A DNA stretch of 64,000 bases. It comes from Phyllostachys edulis. Its lineage: Eukaryota > Streptophyta > Magnoliopsida > Poales > Poaceae. A program made the position numbers and the translations under genes. The notes beneath the pieces are model-generated. The model was not told where the DNA came from and did not search any database. It saw only the letters and a list, made by a program, of their open reading frames with translations. Positions 1 through 12,262 of the stretch are shown in pieces (position 1 is the stretch's first letter; each line of letters begins with the position of its first letter). The DNA lies in the NCBI GenBank assembly GCA_036346405.1, contig CM070548.1, positions 65,372,877 to 65,436,876 on the forward strand, given 5' to 3'.

Positions 1-671
1 ACGCCGCTTTCCACTTTGCGCGCTTCCATCCTCCACTAGCAGCCGCCTCCGCCGCCGACGCCTTGTTGCTCCTCAGCTAGCCGAGAGTTCTCGATACCGC
101 TTCCACCGCAGCGATCATGACAATGGCCAACCTCGACGACCGGTGTCGTGCCGTCAGCCACCGCCACATGCAACTTCTCCGCGCCATCTGCATCTGCAGC
201 GGACCGAACGCCGCCATCTCGGTGTTGTCCCTTGCTCGCGCCTTCACGGCGTAGTAGTACCCATGCAAGATCATTCGCCAGAGCCGCAGCCTAAGAGGGG
301 ACGGCGGCGGGCCAAGGGACAGCGGTGGTGGCGGGCGATCGAGCGACGCGGCGGACTAGGAGCCGGGCCGGCCGGTGGAAGTGGGGAACTGAAGAGCAAA
401 ACTCAAGAGGGAGTTAATGAAGGGAGAGAGAGAGATGAAGAGATGAAGAAGAAGCTGAGAAGATGAGTGGGACACACATAGTCATGACTTGGACAAATGA
501 GAGTTTCACGTGTCAAAAATCGGCCACGTTAGCAAAACCACCGCTCCAAACCGCTATGGGGGGTTATTTGACCGGATTTGACAAGTTCAGGGGGTTAAAT
601 AACCGGTTTTGTAGTTCAGGGGGTAAACCAGACTTTTCTGATAGTTCAGGGGAGTAAACCGGACTTTTTCC
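1..671. mobile_element. terminal region of a DNA transposon (possibly Mutator-like)
   Basis: Read on the minus strand, the segment ending at 671 begins GGAAAAAGTCCGG. It then shows three diverged copies of a roughly 30-40 bp unit built round AGTTCAGGGGG (near 585, 614 and 641). Subterminal direct repeats of this kind are common at the ends of rice Mutator-like and other TIR transposons. From 672 the sequence switches to gypsy integrase coding sequence, so this element appears to have inserted into or next to that retrotransposon. The other end lies outside the window, so neither TIR pairing nor a target duplication can be tested. The 1-460 interior is GC-rich with short ORFs on both strands and no recognisable domain. 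The superfamily assignment is a guess. Confidence 0.4.
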
Positions 672-689
672 AACCAATAAAAGAACGCT

Positions 690-1155
690 TAAAAGTTGCT
701 CAGTCCTGACAGAAGAGTTATGCTGATAATCATCGGAGAGAATTGTCTTTTGCGATAGGAGATTTTGTCTATCTCAGGGAAAACTCGCACCCAAATTTGT
801 TCGACCTTACAAGATTTTGGAAAGAAGAGGTGAAGTTGCTTACCAGTTAGAGCTACCGACATCTTTGTCTGCAGTTCATGACGTCTTCCAAGTCTCCCAA
901 CTGAAGAAGTGTCTTCGAATTCCAACAGAGCAAACACCGCTTGAGAACATTGATCTTTAGGAGGATCTCACCTATGTGGAGCACCCAATCAAGATTCTTG
1001 ATGTAGCAGAATGCATTACCAGAAGTAAAGTCATCCATTCGTGCAAAGTCCAATGGAGTAATCATTCAAAAGAAGAAGTCACATTGGAGCGAGAAGAAGA
1101 TTTGAAGCTGAATATCCCCACCTTTTTGCTAATCAAGTCTGAATCTCGGGGTTGA
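690..1155 (+). pseudogene. Ty3/gypsy integrase C-terminal remnant
   Basis: This is the very end of a gypsy pol polyprotein. The plus-strand translation shows a KSYAD motif followed by a basic region, then KLAPKFVRPYKILERRG and an HDVFQVSQLKKC segment. That is the usual order of the integrase C-terminal region before the 3' LTR. It is broken: the two parts are in different frames (a deletion near 780), there is an in-frame TAG at 958-960, and the natural stop is TGA at 1153-1155. A purine-rich tract (about 1166-1178) and an LTR start follow directly, which fixes orientation and identity. The remainder of the element is missing to the left, replaced by an unrelated transposon end. Confidence 0.8.
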
Positions 1156-1287
1156 GATTCTCTTTAAGGGGGATAGGTTTGTAATAGCCTAAATTTCAAT
1201 TTCTAGTTAAAAATAAAACATAATTATTTTCTGGAATTTTTTAAAAGCTTTTCCCAAATTATTTTGAATCCAAAAGAAATTATTTGC

Positions 1288-2984
1288 TGTGGATATCATG
1301 GGGATATGCTCATGATTTTAGGATGATGTTACAATTGGCAATGGCATTATCGGTTTGTCGTTTCACGCGTTTTCGTCAAATGTTGAAAGGTTGTCAAATC
1401 AAGTGCGATCAGACCAGCGTTCAAGGGGCGGTCAGACCGGCCATTGAATGGCAGTCTGACCGATTTTATGCTGTTCATCGGCCAATTGGCGGCGATGATT
1501 GCTGGGATAGGTCAAGTTCATGGGCTTCAGTGCATATGTGTTGCATAATGCATGTTTTCACTAACATGGGTCAAGTTGTGAAGAACTTGTTCCCGGAATC
1601 GATTTCTTTGTCTATTTTTGTGCAAGTTGCTTGGAGGTCAATGACGGTCAACGGCGAGGATGATCGGGACTAAGCTTGGAGAGCTGAGGTTCAGAACGAT
1701 CGAGGATACCTGGTGAGGTCAATGGATTCAAGCATGGCGCAAATTGGACAAAGGTGACCGAACGGGCAGTTCGGTGCGGGAGCCAGCTGGGAGAGACTTG
1801 TCGACATGATGAGAGCCGTTGGATCAACCTACACGTGACGAAGCAGGGGATTGCTTCACTAAGTTCGGATTCGGTCTTCAGAGAAGGATCGAGAAGGGGT
1901 ATTTTGGTAATTTCATCTAAATACCGCCTTGGTGACTCTTGGCTAAACTGCGGCGCAAGACAACGCAAGGAGAAGCGGTTTAGGTCAAGTAATGTTGAAG
2001 ACGACGCTTTAAAATACGTGCGTGTGTGACCCGTTTGTGTGTGGGCTTAATGGGAGCCCATTAGGGCTTACTCATCTAGAAGCTAGGCCTCCACTATAAA
2101 TAGGGGTGGTTGCTGTCCAGCACCCTTAAGGACTTCATTTGAAAAACCCTAGTTTGGTTTTAGGGACTTAGAGAGGAAAAGAGAGGCTTAGGGTTCTAGA
2201 GAGTTGAGTTGAGTGTGTGCTCATAGATTGAGCTCTTGTCCTCCTAGATGGAGTGGCTGTAAACCCTCTCAATCTCAAAATCAATCTATGCATGATTTCT
2301 CCAAAATGAGTCTTCTTGTGTTCTTTCTCTCTATTTGGTGATTTTGAGTCTTTCTTTGATTCACGAGTTTTCTTTTGGTTTCTTGCCGTGATCTAGCTTG
2401 TTGTGATATGTGGAAACACATCTAGGATCATCTTGATCATCAATCACCCATGAGCAAGTCTTTAGATCATATTTCGATTTTGACTCGGTTTTGGAGCACC
2501 TTTCGTTCAAACTGAAAAAAATAGGAACTTTGGTATGGATCTTCACGATTCTTGATTGGAATAGGTTCTTAATATCTTAGAGAAGGTGTCTCTCAAGTTT
2601 CATGGAGTTTGGTCGTGTAGATCAAAAGTTAGATCGATTTGAGTCTCGGTTTTTGGGTCATGCTCGCTCGTTTCATCGTCAGTCCGGTCAGACCGATTTA
2701 TAACGCCGGTCGATCGCCTTGATCGATCCAGAAGTTTGTCGGTCCGATCGACCTCCATCCGATCAGCTCATTTGCCACGGCCCGACCGTCCCGTGGAGTT
2801 GAGCCTTTTGGTTTAATCTTTTGCTTTGGGGTAGATTGGATTTAATACAAGTTTTCCGCTGTACTTGTTTATTGATTTTCATAGCTTCATAGCTATTGGA
2901 GTGAAATTAGTGTTGAATCCGATCTTTATGAAAAATTGAGCGTACTCCTATTCACCCCACTCTAGTCGCCTATTCGGTCCTTCA
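1288..2984 (+). mobile_element. 1.7-kb solo LTR with TSD TTTGC
   Basis: This segment begins TGTGGATATC and ends GGTCCTTCA, giving TG...CA termini. It is flanked by the 5-bp direct repeat TTTGC at 1283-1287 and 2985-2989. The sequence on either side is continuous AT-rich LTR of the host gypsy element, so this is a clean nested insertion. The insert contains a TATA box near 2094, a 3' end of the style TTCACCCC..CTCTAG, and no coding domain, as expected for a solo LTR left by recombination between two LTRs. The superfamily is not certain; the 3' end resembles large rice copia-type LTRs. Confidence 0.8.
2094..2102 (+). promoter_or_regulatory. TATA box of the nested solo LTR
   Basis: TATAAATAG lies in the middle of the 1288-2984 LTR and is followed by a pyrimidine-rich leader. 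This is the expected position of the U3/R promoter. Orientation supports plus-strand transcription of the lost element. It is not known to drive any present gene. Confidence 0.5.
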
Positions 2985-5900
2985 TTTGCAAAATTAAATA
3001 CCAATTATGAATTGGAAATATTTTATTTAAGTCCAAAATAACTTTGAAAAGTTCTGTGAATTTTTCCATAATTTTTTTAGCTTTATTTGATATTTTCTAA
3101 AGCCTAAATGAATTAACTCATTATCTGAAATTATTAAATCAATTAAAATCCCAAAAAATCTCCTCGGGACGAAACCCTCTTGGCCCATCTTTCTTTTCCT
3201 GTGCACGTGGCCCAAACCCGCTCGCCAACCCATTCCCGCGTGCCTCTCTCTCTCACCGCCAGGTGGGGCCACCTCGTCAGCACCTCCCTCCCTCACCCGC
3301 CTCTCTCTCTTTCGATGTCATGTGGGGCCCACCGTCCACGTCACCTTCTCCCACCTTCCTTTCTTCTCCGCGCGTATCCCGTACGGCTCCACCATTAGTG
3401 CCACGCTGGACCTTCCAAAACTGGGCGATTTCACCCGGATTTAATGTGATTCTGCTGTCATTATGATGCCGCGTCATCGACGCGTCCGTTACGACCCTAT
3501 CCTTTCCATCTCCGGCCCCAAATCCAGTTGATTTCTCCTTTGACCCGATGGACCTTCTAGCATCGTACGCCGCTCCACCCCGCCTTTGAATAGCGCCGCT
3601 CGCCGAGGTCCTCACCTCAACGCCCTACACCCTCGTGCTTCTCCCTCCCTCTAGCACCCTAATTTTGAAGTTGAGCGCCACCACCCGAAGATCTTTCGCC
3701 ATAGATTCCGCCGCCGACGAGGACGCTCCGTCGCCTTCGTCTACACTGCCGGCATCGCGCCACTGTCATCTACCTCGTGCGCACCTCGCCGTCACTAGGA
3801 ACCCACGGGAACGTCGTCGCCGTTGTTGCCCTAGCTCCACCGCCACAAAACTCCTCGCCGCCGGCCACCTTGTCCCACTCCGCCATCGTTTTGGTAAGCC
3901 CTGAGTTCACCGTGTTGTTCTCTCGCTTTTGCGCACACTCGCGTGGCTCGTCGTCGCGTGAAGCGTCGGTGAGCTCAACGCCGCATTGCTGCCGGTCACG
4001 GACCTACGTGGCACATCCACATCATTGCCACATGGCGCCATGTCAGCGCAACATTAGCGCTAGAGCCCGCGTCAGCGTACACGTGGCGCTTGCACTAGCA
4101 CCCATATCAGCATCGTTACTGTTCTGTGGGCAAGTCCACAGTAGACTGTTGACCAACTCGTGGACCTGGTCTATTGACCAAGGGTCCACCTGTCAGTAGG
4201 TTTTTCTTAAGGAAAATAATTCAACTGAAATGATTTTCAGGCGATAATGTCATGATTTTTGTCATATTCCGAATTTTCAGTAGAAAAATAAATCAAGAAA
4301 ATCCAGAAAATCTGATTTTTACTATTTCTTTAGGGTTTAAATTTCCCGGGGCTCATTCTCCTTCGTACGAGCTCCGAATTCGATGATTCAAAATTTTAAA
4401 TTCATATAAAATCAAGATCTAGCCAACTAAACTAAAATTATTTAATTTGAGTTCATTTGAATTTATTTGTATTTATTCGAATCTGGCATATTTTCACGTA
4501 TAGATTTCGACGATTCTAAGGATCTTGAGTTAGTTGAAGAAGAAGAATTTGAGCAAGGCGAGTTACACATTCGATCATGTTGATCCTATTATTTTAAATT
4601 ATTTAATTCTATTTTAAATTATTATTGCATGCGTATTTTATTCAAGTTTATTTTAATTCCTGTTTTAAATTCCTAGTTAATCTATTCCCTTCGTATGGCC
4701 AATATTGTTGTTTGAATAGTCATTTCCTTGTCACCATAGTTAAAATAAAATAAATTAGAAAATTATATGTTTACACAATGCTTAGACCAAAATCTTAAAT
4801 TTGGGGAGTTTAGCAAAATTATTCAAATTTGATTTAAATTGAGTATATGGTATTGTCTTACCATAGAAATTTTAGAAAATGCTTTTACTTGTGAAATAAA
4901 TTAAAATGGTTTTGACTTGGGCATAATGCATGTTGGTATGGTGCAAGTCAATGCACATGATCGAGTCCAGGGTTGTGGAATGTTGCCCAAGTCAGTTAAG
5001 GACCGGTCTTCGAGCCGCATCTTGCTAAGCTCCACTGTACTACCACATATTCTGAATGGGCAAAACTAGGTTTATTAATTTGTAATACCTCATTGTTATT
5101 TGTGCCATATTGATGCGCAGGTGTCGGTTAGATAGTAGTCCCACTTAGCACAAGAGGGGGCTCTCGGAGGGTGGTTAACCCAATGGAAGTGAAATCTTAG
5201 CGGGCATAAATACTTTGGGGTAGAACATTGTAAAAGCCTTGTAATAATAACTACGTTGCACGCCTTTGGAAGCGTGTTATGGACGAAAGTGAAATTTGAT
5301 TATCTCTTGTGAGTAAATTTGTACATCCTCTGCAGAGTGTCAATCTATTCGAATAGCCGTATCCACGGTCATGAACATGCTGAGTAAAACCACTCAAAGT
5401 TAGAATTTGGTTTTGTTTTTAAAATGAACTTAGCACATGATTTTAGGATGGTTAATCCTTGTGATAAAATTGGACGGTTAGCGATGTGATAGGAGGATAT
5501 CATTCACCATTCTTGTATGGATCTTATCCACTATAAAATTGTCAATTTAAAACTTGATTTTAGTTATAGATTAAAAATTGTCTTGGAACTCAGTAATTGT
5601 ATTTAAATCAAAAAATGCAGCTTTATGCAAAATAGCCATATAAACCTTTCATTGACATTATCCTGCATGCATTATATTCTGTTATTGGATATAACTTACG
5701 GGGCACGGTTATTGTGCTCACTCTTACTTAATAAAAATTCAGGTGAAGAATACTACCAAGACGTCGAGGACTTGGAGGACTAGACCATGCCGTGAGATGA
5801 TTGCCTATGACAAATCGTGTGGCCTGCTTACTTTATTATGCTTCCGCTGTATCTTTTTATTTGGCCAAGTACCCAATTGTAATAAACTTTGATTATCAAT

Positions 5901-6001
5901 TAATAAATGTATGGTATGATTTTGCTATCATTTTTGTTCGACTATGTACACTAGCTATTTTTGAACTAGTGTATAAAACACAGAGAATCTGGGATCCTTC
6001 A

Positions 6002-7020
6002 AGTAAGTACTATGTACAATTATTTCTGCAACCAGTTCTTTGGCAGAAGATAGGGCAAACACATGAAGCATGCTTCCTTTCCTTTTGTTTCCTTCTACGT
6101 CACCGTACCATTAGTTATTCTACATTGAAAGGATAATGACATTAAGGAGGCCAAGTGTAGGATCCACGAGGAAAAGTAAAACTGGCAGTGACTGGATGGA
6201 ACAAAACCAAAATATTCTTTGGAAATATTGGGTAATGTTTAATTTGCTGCTGACATTTGAAAGCGCAACATGGAAAATTAGCAATTGACGGTAGTTAAGC
6301 TGAAAAGGTTGAGATACCATGCACAAACCAAATCAAATTCAACTAATTAGTTTGAGTGTAAAGCAAGGTATAGAAACATGTTCTTTAAATAACTATCACA
6401 AATCGATTGTTTTTTAGTACAAAGACAGAATGTAACTTAGAGTGCATCTTCTTCTGACAACCTGAAACAACCAAATTATTGAAGCATGTTATAACCATGA
6501 TCCACGCAGAGGCCACATGGAGATTCTAGAGCCCGATGTATTCATGATATGCTGATTACTTTGCAAAAGAATAACCGCATACAATAAGTGTTTTTCGGGT
6601 AAGAGATGCATTTTCAAAAGGTCATGGACCTCACCACGACAACCATGGACCAAATGGACAACCATTATGAGGAGGACAAAGAACCTCCCAAATCCACAGA
6701 CCTGAAATCCTGAATCAACAGAACAACCCAAATGATCGAATGCCCAGCAGCAAACGATCAGTACCTGAAATCCTGAACCAACGGAACAACCCAAATCCAC
6801 AGACAAAGAACCTCCCTGTCGAGGGATGTACCAGCTGACTTGAATACTGAACTAACAAAGAAAGACAAAAATTGGCACAAGTGGCCAAAAATCTACTACC
6901 AATATAGGAAAGACCAGGAGAAACAGGAAGAACGTCACATGAAACCAATGGAAGCGTCCAAGTTGGAATTGAAGCTGAGACCTATCCTAAACAGGAGAAC
7001 CTGAGGGATAGCGGTCAGGA
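6002..7020. other. no gene recognised
   Basis: AT-rich sequence of about 1 kb. Short ORFs occur on both strands, but none has a recognisable domain. A short motif (CAAATGATCG.., AACCCAAATCCACAGAC) is partly duplicated around 6680-6800. It probably consists of old repeat sequence. Confidence 0.5.
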
Positions 7021-8480
7021 TCAAGTCACAATCGGAGTCGCCGGAGCCGAGAGAGCCCGCTGCTGGCGGCGGAAGTGCCACCGACCTCACCGAGATGCCA
7101 ATCTAGTGAGGGCTGGTTGGACGACGACGTCACGTGAGCGATGGATATGGTGGTGGCAGAGGCTATAGGGCAAGCCACCGTGGAAGTCGCCGGAGCTCGA
7201 CGGTGGCGGTGGCAAAGGCAACCTCACCACTTACCAGAATCTAAATCTAGCCCTCACGAAACCTCACAATGAGACGATGTTGCCTGCTAGATCGGTGAAG
7301 CCCATGCCGCACCGATGCAAACCAGCGGCGGCGGCACCGCCTGGGTGGAACCATGGAGGGGAGCAAGCGTGAGGGGAGGAGACGACGTCAGCGAGCACAA
7401 GGGGAGGAGGCGATTGCGGGGGGAGGGGGGGAGGAGCCGTGGGCAAGCGGACCGGTGGTAGCGCCTAGGTCAAGAGAGCGGTAGGGAGAAGGGGGTTGAA
7501 TCGCGACGGTGACGGGGGAGGGAGGTGGCCAAGTGCGGCGTGTGGGAGGGACGATCGAGCGTGGGGGAGGAGAGGGAGGAGGCGTGGGCGAGCGGAGCGA
7601 TGGCGGCGGTGCCTAGGTCAGGAGAGCGGTAGGGAGGAGGGGACGGAAGGGATCGGGGAGGAGATGAGGAGTCAAGGCGAGGGCGGCGTGTGGGGGTGGG
7701 GACACAGATGGCGAGGGCGAGAGCCGCGCGTGGGGGCAGTAGGAGATGGGGAGGAGGCAAGACGAGCCAAGGGTGGCTAAATCAGGCTAAACGGTTTGGC
7801 ACGAAGTACGAAACTATAGGTTTGGCTCAAGCACAAGACGCTGGTCACCCCACCCAAGAAGAACAAAGGTCGGGTCAGCACCAACACTCAAGACGGCATG
7901 AGCACTACCGACGGCAAGACTACCGCAGCAGAAGGAGGTGGTAAGGAGGGCCGAGGTCGAGGGAGGTCAGCGGAGCCGGCGGACGACGGCAGGTCACACG
8001 AGGCCGGAGCCGAGGGAGGAGGAGGGCGCATGCGTAGATTTTTGTCACGGAGCGGAGAGAGGAGGAGACGGCCAGACAGAGGCGCGGTGCACGTGTTGCA
8101 CCTGACCAAAGCGACAGAGGAGGAGGCGACGGCGGTGTCGTCGAGGCGGCGGCAGTGCAGTGCTACACCCGACCGAGCGGACGGAGGAGGAGGCGATAAG
8201 CGGTGTCGTCGGCGGCGGCAACGTCGAGGAGGTGACGGCGGTGTCGTCGAGGCGGCGGAGCGGACGGAGGAGGAGGCGACGCCGTGGGGAGGCGAGGCGG
8301 GTCGATGACGCGGTTCGGGAGGCGGTCGACGACGCTGGGAGGCGAGGAGGCGGCGGGTCGCGGTGCCGCTGGGAGGCGAGGAGCCGGGTGGGTCGCCGAG
8401 CGCAGACGGCGGGCGGCGCAAGACGGGCGAGGCCGGCCAAGGCTGGGGAAGGGGGCGAGGTCACGCCACACGCCACGGGA
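7021..8480. other. purine-biased GC-rich tract with degenerate repeats
   Basis: The plus strand is strongly G+A-rich from about 7330 to 8470. A segment of roughly 70 bp built round GCGTGGGCGAGCGGAGCGAT and CCTAGGTCAGGAGAGCGGTA occurs twice (about 7434-7500 and 7577-7645). A GGAGGAGGCGACGGCGGTGT-type unit recurs near 8125, 8190, 8230 and 8265. The long ORFs here on both strands are Pro/Arg/Gly low-complexity products of the composition and show no domain. I see no supported gene. It may be the GC-rich interior of a non-autonomous transposon or the upstream part of the hAT element that follows. Confidence 0.45.
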
Positions 8481-8634
8481 CGTGAGGAGATAGACGGCGA
8501 AGCGGGCCGTGTCAGCACTGTGGGCTGTGCCCGATATGGCATGGCCCAAAATTTTGGTCGTTGGAGACTTTTTGACCGCTGGACCGTTAAGGGCTTAAAA
8601 ATAGCAAAAAAATGAAAAAATCCGAATTTTTTTC

Positions 8635-8642
8635 TATAAATA
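8635..8642 (+). promoter_or_regulatory. TATA box of the hAT transposase
   Basis: TATAAATA lies about 70 bp before the first open sequence leading to the transposase. A CATTCTCCATTCTCTC pyrimidine-rich leader follows, as in other plant hAT promoters. Confidence 0.5.
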
Positions 8643-8939
8643 GGCACCATACCCCCTCATTCAAGACCCTTCATTCTCCATTCTCTCTTTGAAATTGTGT
8701 TGTGCAAATTCAAACCGTGTTGAGCTCATTTGGCAAAATTCAAAAATTTGTGCCAAATTTTGAAATTTCAATTTTCACGAAAGTCAAAAAAGAGGTACAA
8801 TACTATTTTTGTAATACTTTTATTGTTAATTATTGTTATGCTAAGATTAAAGTAGTAATAGTGTTAGTTTCGATTTTGCGTTATGGGCGATCCTTACGCG
8901 GCTTTGCTCTTAGTGAGTTCGGCCTTTCATCTGACGAAA

Positions 8940-10990
8940 TTGCGTCTATGGAGGTGATCAAGGTGCCTCAAACCAACCGGAGGTTTCACCGAGGAGCAAG
9001 GTGGAGTTTTGTCATCGGCGTCCATGTCAAGATCGAGCTCAATCAAGAACCGGAGCAAAGAGGTCGAGGCCGCTACATCGGGAGTATGGAAGAATTTCGA
9101 CAGACAACCGTGCAAGACGCAATGAAATGAGGTACCATATGCTATTTGTAAAATTTGTCGCCATGAATTGTCTCGCAAAGTCTCTGGTGGAACGGGCACT
9201 TGCTTAGACATGCTACAAGGTGTCGAACCAAGCAAGGATTGGCGATGAGGCGACGCAATGCAATACAACCCCGACGACGATATCTAGTCAGACTACGATC
9301 CTCGTAGCCCGCCAATCTCTCTGTCGCTGCTTAATTGCTTCGAGGATTTACCGTTAGGCTTTGACGAGTCTCGCTTTTTCCAAAATTACATTAGGATCAA
9401 GCATAATCCTAGATTTACTCGCTTTCTGATGCATACAACAACTAGGATCTAGTGAAATACTATAATGAATGTCGTAATAAAATAAAGGAACTATTTAGTA
9501 CGTGCACATTTTCGGTGGCCCTGACCTCGGACATATGGAGTGGTCGAGCTAGGGAGGATTATCTTAGTGTAGTTGCGCATTATATTAATGACTACTGGGT
9601 AATGGAGAAAAGGATGATAGGTTTGAAATTAATTGATGTAGCACATACGGGGGAGAATATTGCGAACTGTATTATCAAAGTCGTGGAAGACTTTGGTCTT
9701 ACAGATAAAATATTCGCAATTATTTTAGACAACGCCGCTTCAAACTCTAGGGCCATGGACATTCTTACTCCAGTGTTGAGTACATATACCGATTCCTTCT
9801 TGCTACATCAACGATGCGCTTGTCATATTATCAACCTTATAGTCAAATGTGGTTTGAAGAGGTTGAGTCCAGATATTAAAGCTTTTAGCGATGCGATTTC
9901 TTTCTTGAATAATTCTAACGTAAGAATAGCACAATATAAGAACTTCGAGGCGATGGGTGTACGCCCAAGAAAGTTCGGTTTGGACATGGAGGTAAGGTGG
10001 AACTCTACTTACCTCATGCTTAAGAATCTTTTACCATACAAGAGCACTTTTTCTGTATTTATTCAAACGCACTATTCTAGCAATGACGGTACTATGCTAT
10101 TAATTGAGCAACATTGGTTCGTTGCTGAGAAGGTATTGTCGTTTTTAGAAATTTTTTATGAGGCAACTGTTGCTTTGTCCGCTGTCTACTATCCAACATC
10201 TCCTATTATTGTGCATACTATTTTACGAATTGCTACTCAATTGAAAATGACATAGTTTTACGCGATGCTGTTGTTTCCATGAAATCTAAATACCTTAAAT
10301 ATTGGAGAGAAATCCCTTACCTATATGCATTTGCATTTGTTTTAGATTCTAGGGCTAAAATTGATGCATTTGGTATTGTACTTGATCTTCTTAGTGATGC
10401 TACGGGGCTAGACTATACTGACTATTTTATAGAAGTTCGTTCTCGGTTATACGAGGTTTACCAAAGGTATGAAAATAAGTTCCGGGGAGTCCGTTCGCAA
10501 CGACCTCCAGTAGCCCCCACCTCAAGTGAGAAGACAAATATGTGGGGCGCGATCTTCGGTGCCTCTTCCTCCGTGTCCAGTCCGGGGTTCTTCTTCTTCT
10601 TCTACACCAACGCCGCTTTCCCAAGACCCACAAGGAGCGGATAACTATCCACCTATCTGACAAATGATACGGTGGATTTCAACTCGAAGGCCGACATCTT
10701 GCAATGGTGGCAAGCCCATAAGTTAACATATCCTGTGCTATCCATACTTGCACGTGATGTGTTAATTGTTCCTGTCTCTACGGTTTCCTCCGAGTCTGCT
10801 TTCAGTCTTTCTGGAAGGATATTGGAGGAGAGAAGACCCAAGTCTCACAAGTAAGATGGTAGAGATCCTTCTAACTGTGAAGGATTAGGAACAAGTTGCT
10901 TCACGAATACAACACTCTGTGGAAAATCCAAAATTGTCGGAGGTGTTCGAAAATCTGTACTTAGACAATGACACCGATACATAGAACAAA
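8940..10990 (+). pseudogene. hAT-family transposase, BED zinc finger, frameshifted
   Basis: Domains are in the normal order but in several frames. A BED zinc finger lies at about 9133-9215 (CKICRHELSRK, then a shifted RHATRC half). The central transposase region is one open stretch at 9452-10252, with the conserved LTSDIWS, DNAASN and CACHIINLIV motifs and the RWNSTYLML motif. A second stretch at 10279-10560 holds the YLYAFAFVLD region. The C-terminal hAT dimerisation region lies at 10672-10851, with PVSTVSSESAFSLSGRILEE. Breaks are the stop at 9128-9130, a frameshift in the finger, a stop at 10253-10255, a low-complexity TTCTTC insertion near 10590, and a stop at 10852-10854. An intact protein of this family would be about 650-700 residues. 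It would cut and paste its own element in the nucleus, and this copy cannot make it. Confidence 0.85.
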
Positions 10991-11321
10991 GATGTATCAT
11001 GTATGTAGAATTATAGAGCTATAGGCTGTACTCTTTTTTCTTTGCCAAGATTTTCTCATTTTGAGTTTTTACTTGGCAAAAGTTTTAATGAGGCAGCCAG
11101 TTGGACATCAATAAAGCTCTTTATTACATTTTCAATATGATTGTCTCAATTTTTTAATTTTCATATCTACTTTTGAATTCTACACATTTTTCTAATTTTT
11201 CTGGATTTTTTGTTACGATGGGCCAACGGGCCCACATCCGCCCGACGCCAATGGGCTCGTCTTGGGCCAAGATAACACAAATGCCCGCTCGGCCGTGCAG
11301 GCTCGACCATCCACCCCACTG

Positions 11322-11870
11322 TGGACCGGCTCAAGACGCGACAAATAGTACACAGCGCGAATGGGTAGTGTTTAGCCGGGCAGACTGCGTCTTGCCGAAG
11401 CGCCCATTTGGCCAGGTCTGCAGAGATGGGACAGATAGATCTGGACCGTCCATGGAATACCTGCAATCGAACGACTCTACATCCACCCAAGCCCGAACGT
11501 ACGATAGCGATCCGACGACCGCCAAGACGGGACCGACACCTATTTGACAAACGTAGGAGCCTTTTCACAAAAATAGCGAGCAAGGTCCCATTGTATTATT
11601 GTTTTTTTGTTGTCTTACCACGTTACGATAAGCTAGAGGCAAATGACAAACGACTTCACCATGATAAATAACCACTAGCAAAGTCTTAAAGAAAAAACAA
11701 TATTTCTTATTTTCTTCAAATCTTCGACTCTACCATTCTCACTCAGAAAGAAGCGCGAATATGACCGGTCACACAAAATCATACTCCCTCAAGTTAGAGA
11801 AGAATGTCTCTATGACATTATCACGATCCTCAGAACATAACTTTAATCACTAATTTCTATTATAATACAC
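11322..11870. other. no gene recognised
   Basis: The sequence between the hAT element and the MITE cluster holds short ORFs on both strands without domains. The last 250 bp are AT-rich. Nothing else can be supported. Confidence 0.5.
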
Positions 11871-12120
11871 TACCTCTGCATTTTTTTATTTGACGTGCTA
11901 TAATCCGTGCCATCAAACTTTCTAAAATTTAATTATCAATTGGTTTAAAACTATTTAGATTGACTATGTAAAATTTATATCATTAGATTTGTTGTTAAAA
12001 ATACACTCATGACATTTATAATTTTATTAGTATATTTTTATGTAAAGTTATAAAAAGTAGCGGTCAAAGTCGTATCTCAGAGACTGTGAATAATAAAAAA
12101 CGAAAAGAACGGATGGAATA
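11871..12120 (-). mobile_element. MITE copy 1 (stowaway-like, ACTCCCTC.. family)
   Basis: About 250 bp with degenerate terminal inverted repeats (TACCTCTGCATTTTTTTATT on the left, TATTCCATCCGTTCTTTT read inward from the right). Its reverse complement aligns along its length with the better-preserved copy at 15630-15890. Shared blocks include CGACTTTGACCG(C/T)TACTTTT, ACTTT..AT and ACAAATCTAAT. It lies upstream of LSM1 in the opposite orientation to the intron copy. Confidence 0.7.
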
Positions 12121-12262
12121 TTTATAAAACTATAAAATTATAATATTATAAAAGTATTTTTTAGACAAATCTATACTTATGATTTTCATATATTCAATCT
12201 AAATATTTTAGAAGATATCAATAGTTAAAGTTTTAAGAATTTGAGTGCAAATCCCTAAAACA
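12121..12262 (+). mobile_element. partial MITE copy of the same family
   Basis: The sequence AAAATTATAATATTATAAAA followed by GTATTTTTTAGACAAATC matches the central part of the 15630-15890 MITE (positions about 15735-15800 there) in the same orientation. Only the internal half is recognisable and the ends are lost. It abuts copy 1, so two copies of one family sit side by side in opposite orientations. Confidence 0.55.

Larger units (their letters stand above)
1180..6001 (+). mobile_element. 3' LTR of a Ty3/gypsy element, interrupted
   Basis: The LTR starts TGTAATAGCC immediately after the polypurine tract of the gypsy remnant. The LTR proper is about 3.1 kb once the nested element at 1288-2984 is removed. 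It carries grass gypsy LTR hallmarks: an AT-rich 5' end, a GC-rich promoter-like middle (3170-4150), and a 5330-5400 block (CTCTGCAGAGTGTCAATC, then a CCGTATCCACGGTCATGAAC-type string) that recurs in diverged form in the solo LTR at 21068-26121. The 3' boundary is inferred at ...GGGATCCTTCA (6001) because the other large LTR ends in a similar GGGATCTGACA. It cannot be confirmed by a target duplication because the 5' half of the element is absent. RIRE3/RIRE8-like by recollection only. Confidence 0.7.
8500..11321 (+). mobile_element. decayed hAT transposon (BED-finger type)
   Basis: This is the whole transposon region: GGGCC-rich terminal sequence on the left (around 8500-8550), a TATA box, a broken transposase, a 3' region, and GGGCC-rich terminal sequence on the right (11215-11321, ending near CCACCCCACTG). 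GGGCCG/CGGGCCC-rich ends are usual in this plant hAT family. I could not pair exact TIRs or an 8-bp target duplication, so both boundaries are approximate. Confidence 0.65.

Noticed and set aside
7264..8650. Long overlapping Pro/Arg/Gly-rich ORFs on both strands
   Set aside because: All frames are open because of purine bias and GC content; no domain, no splice structure and no start context stands out.
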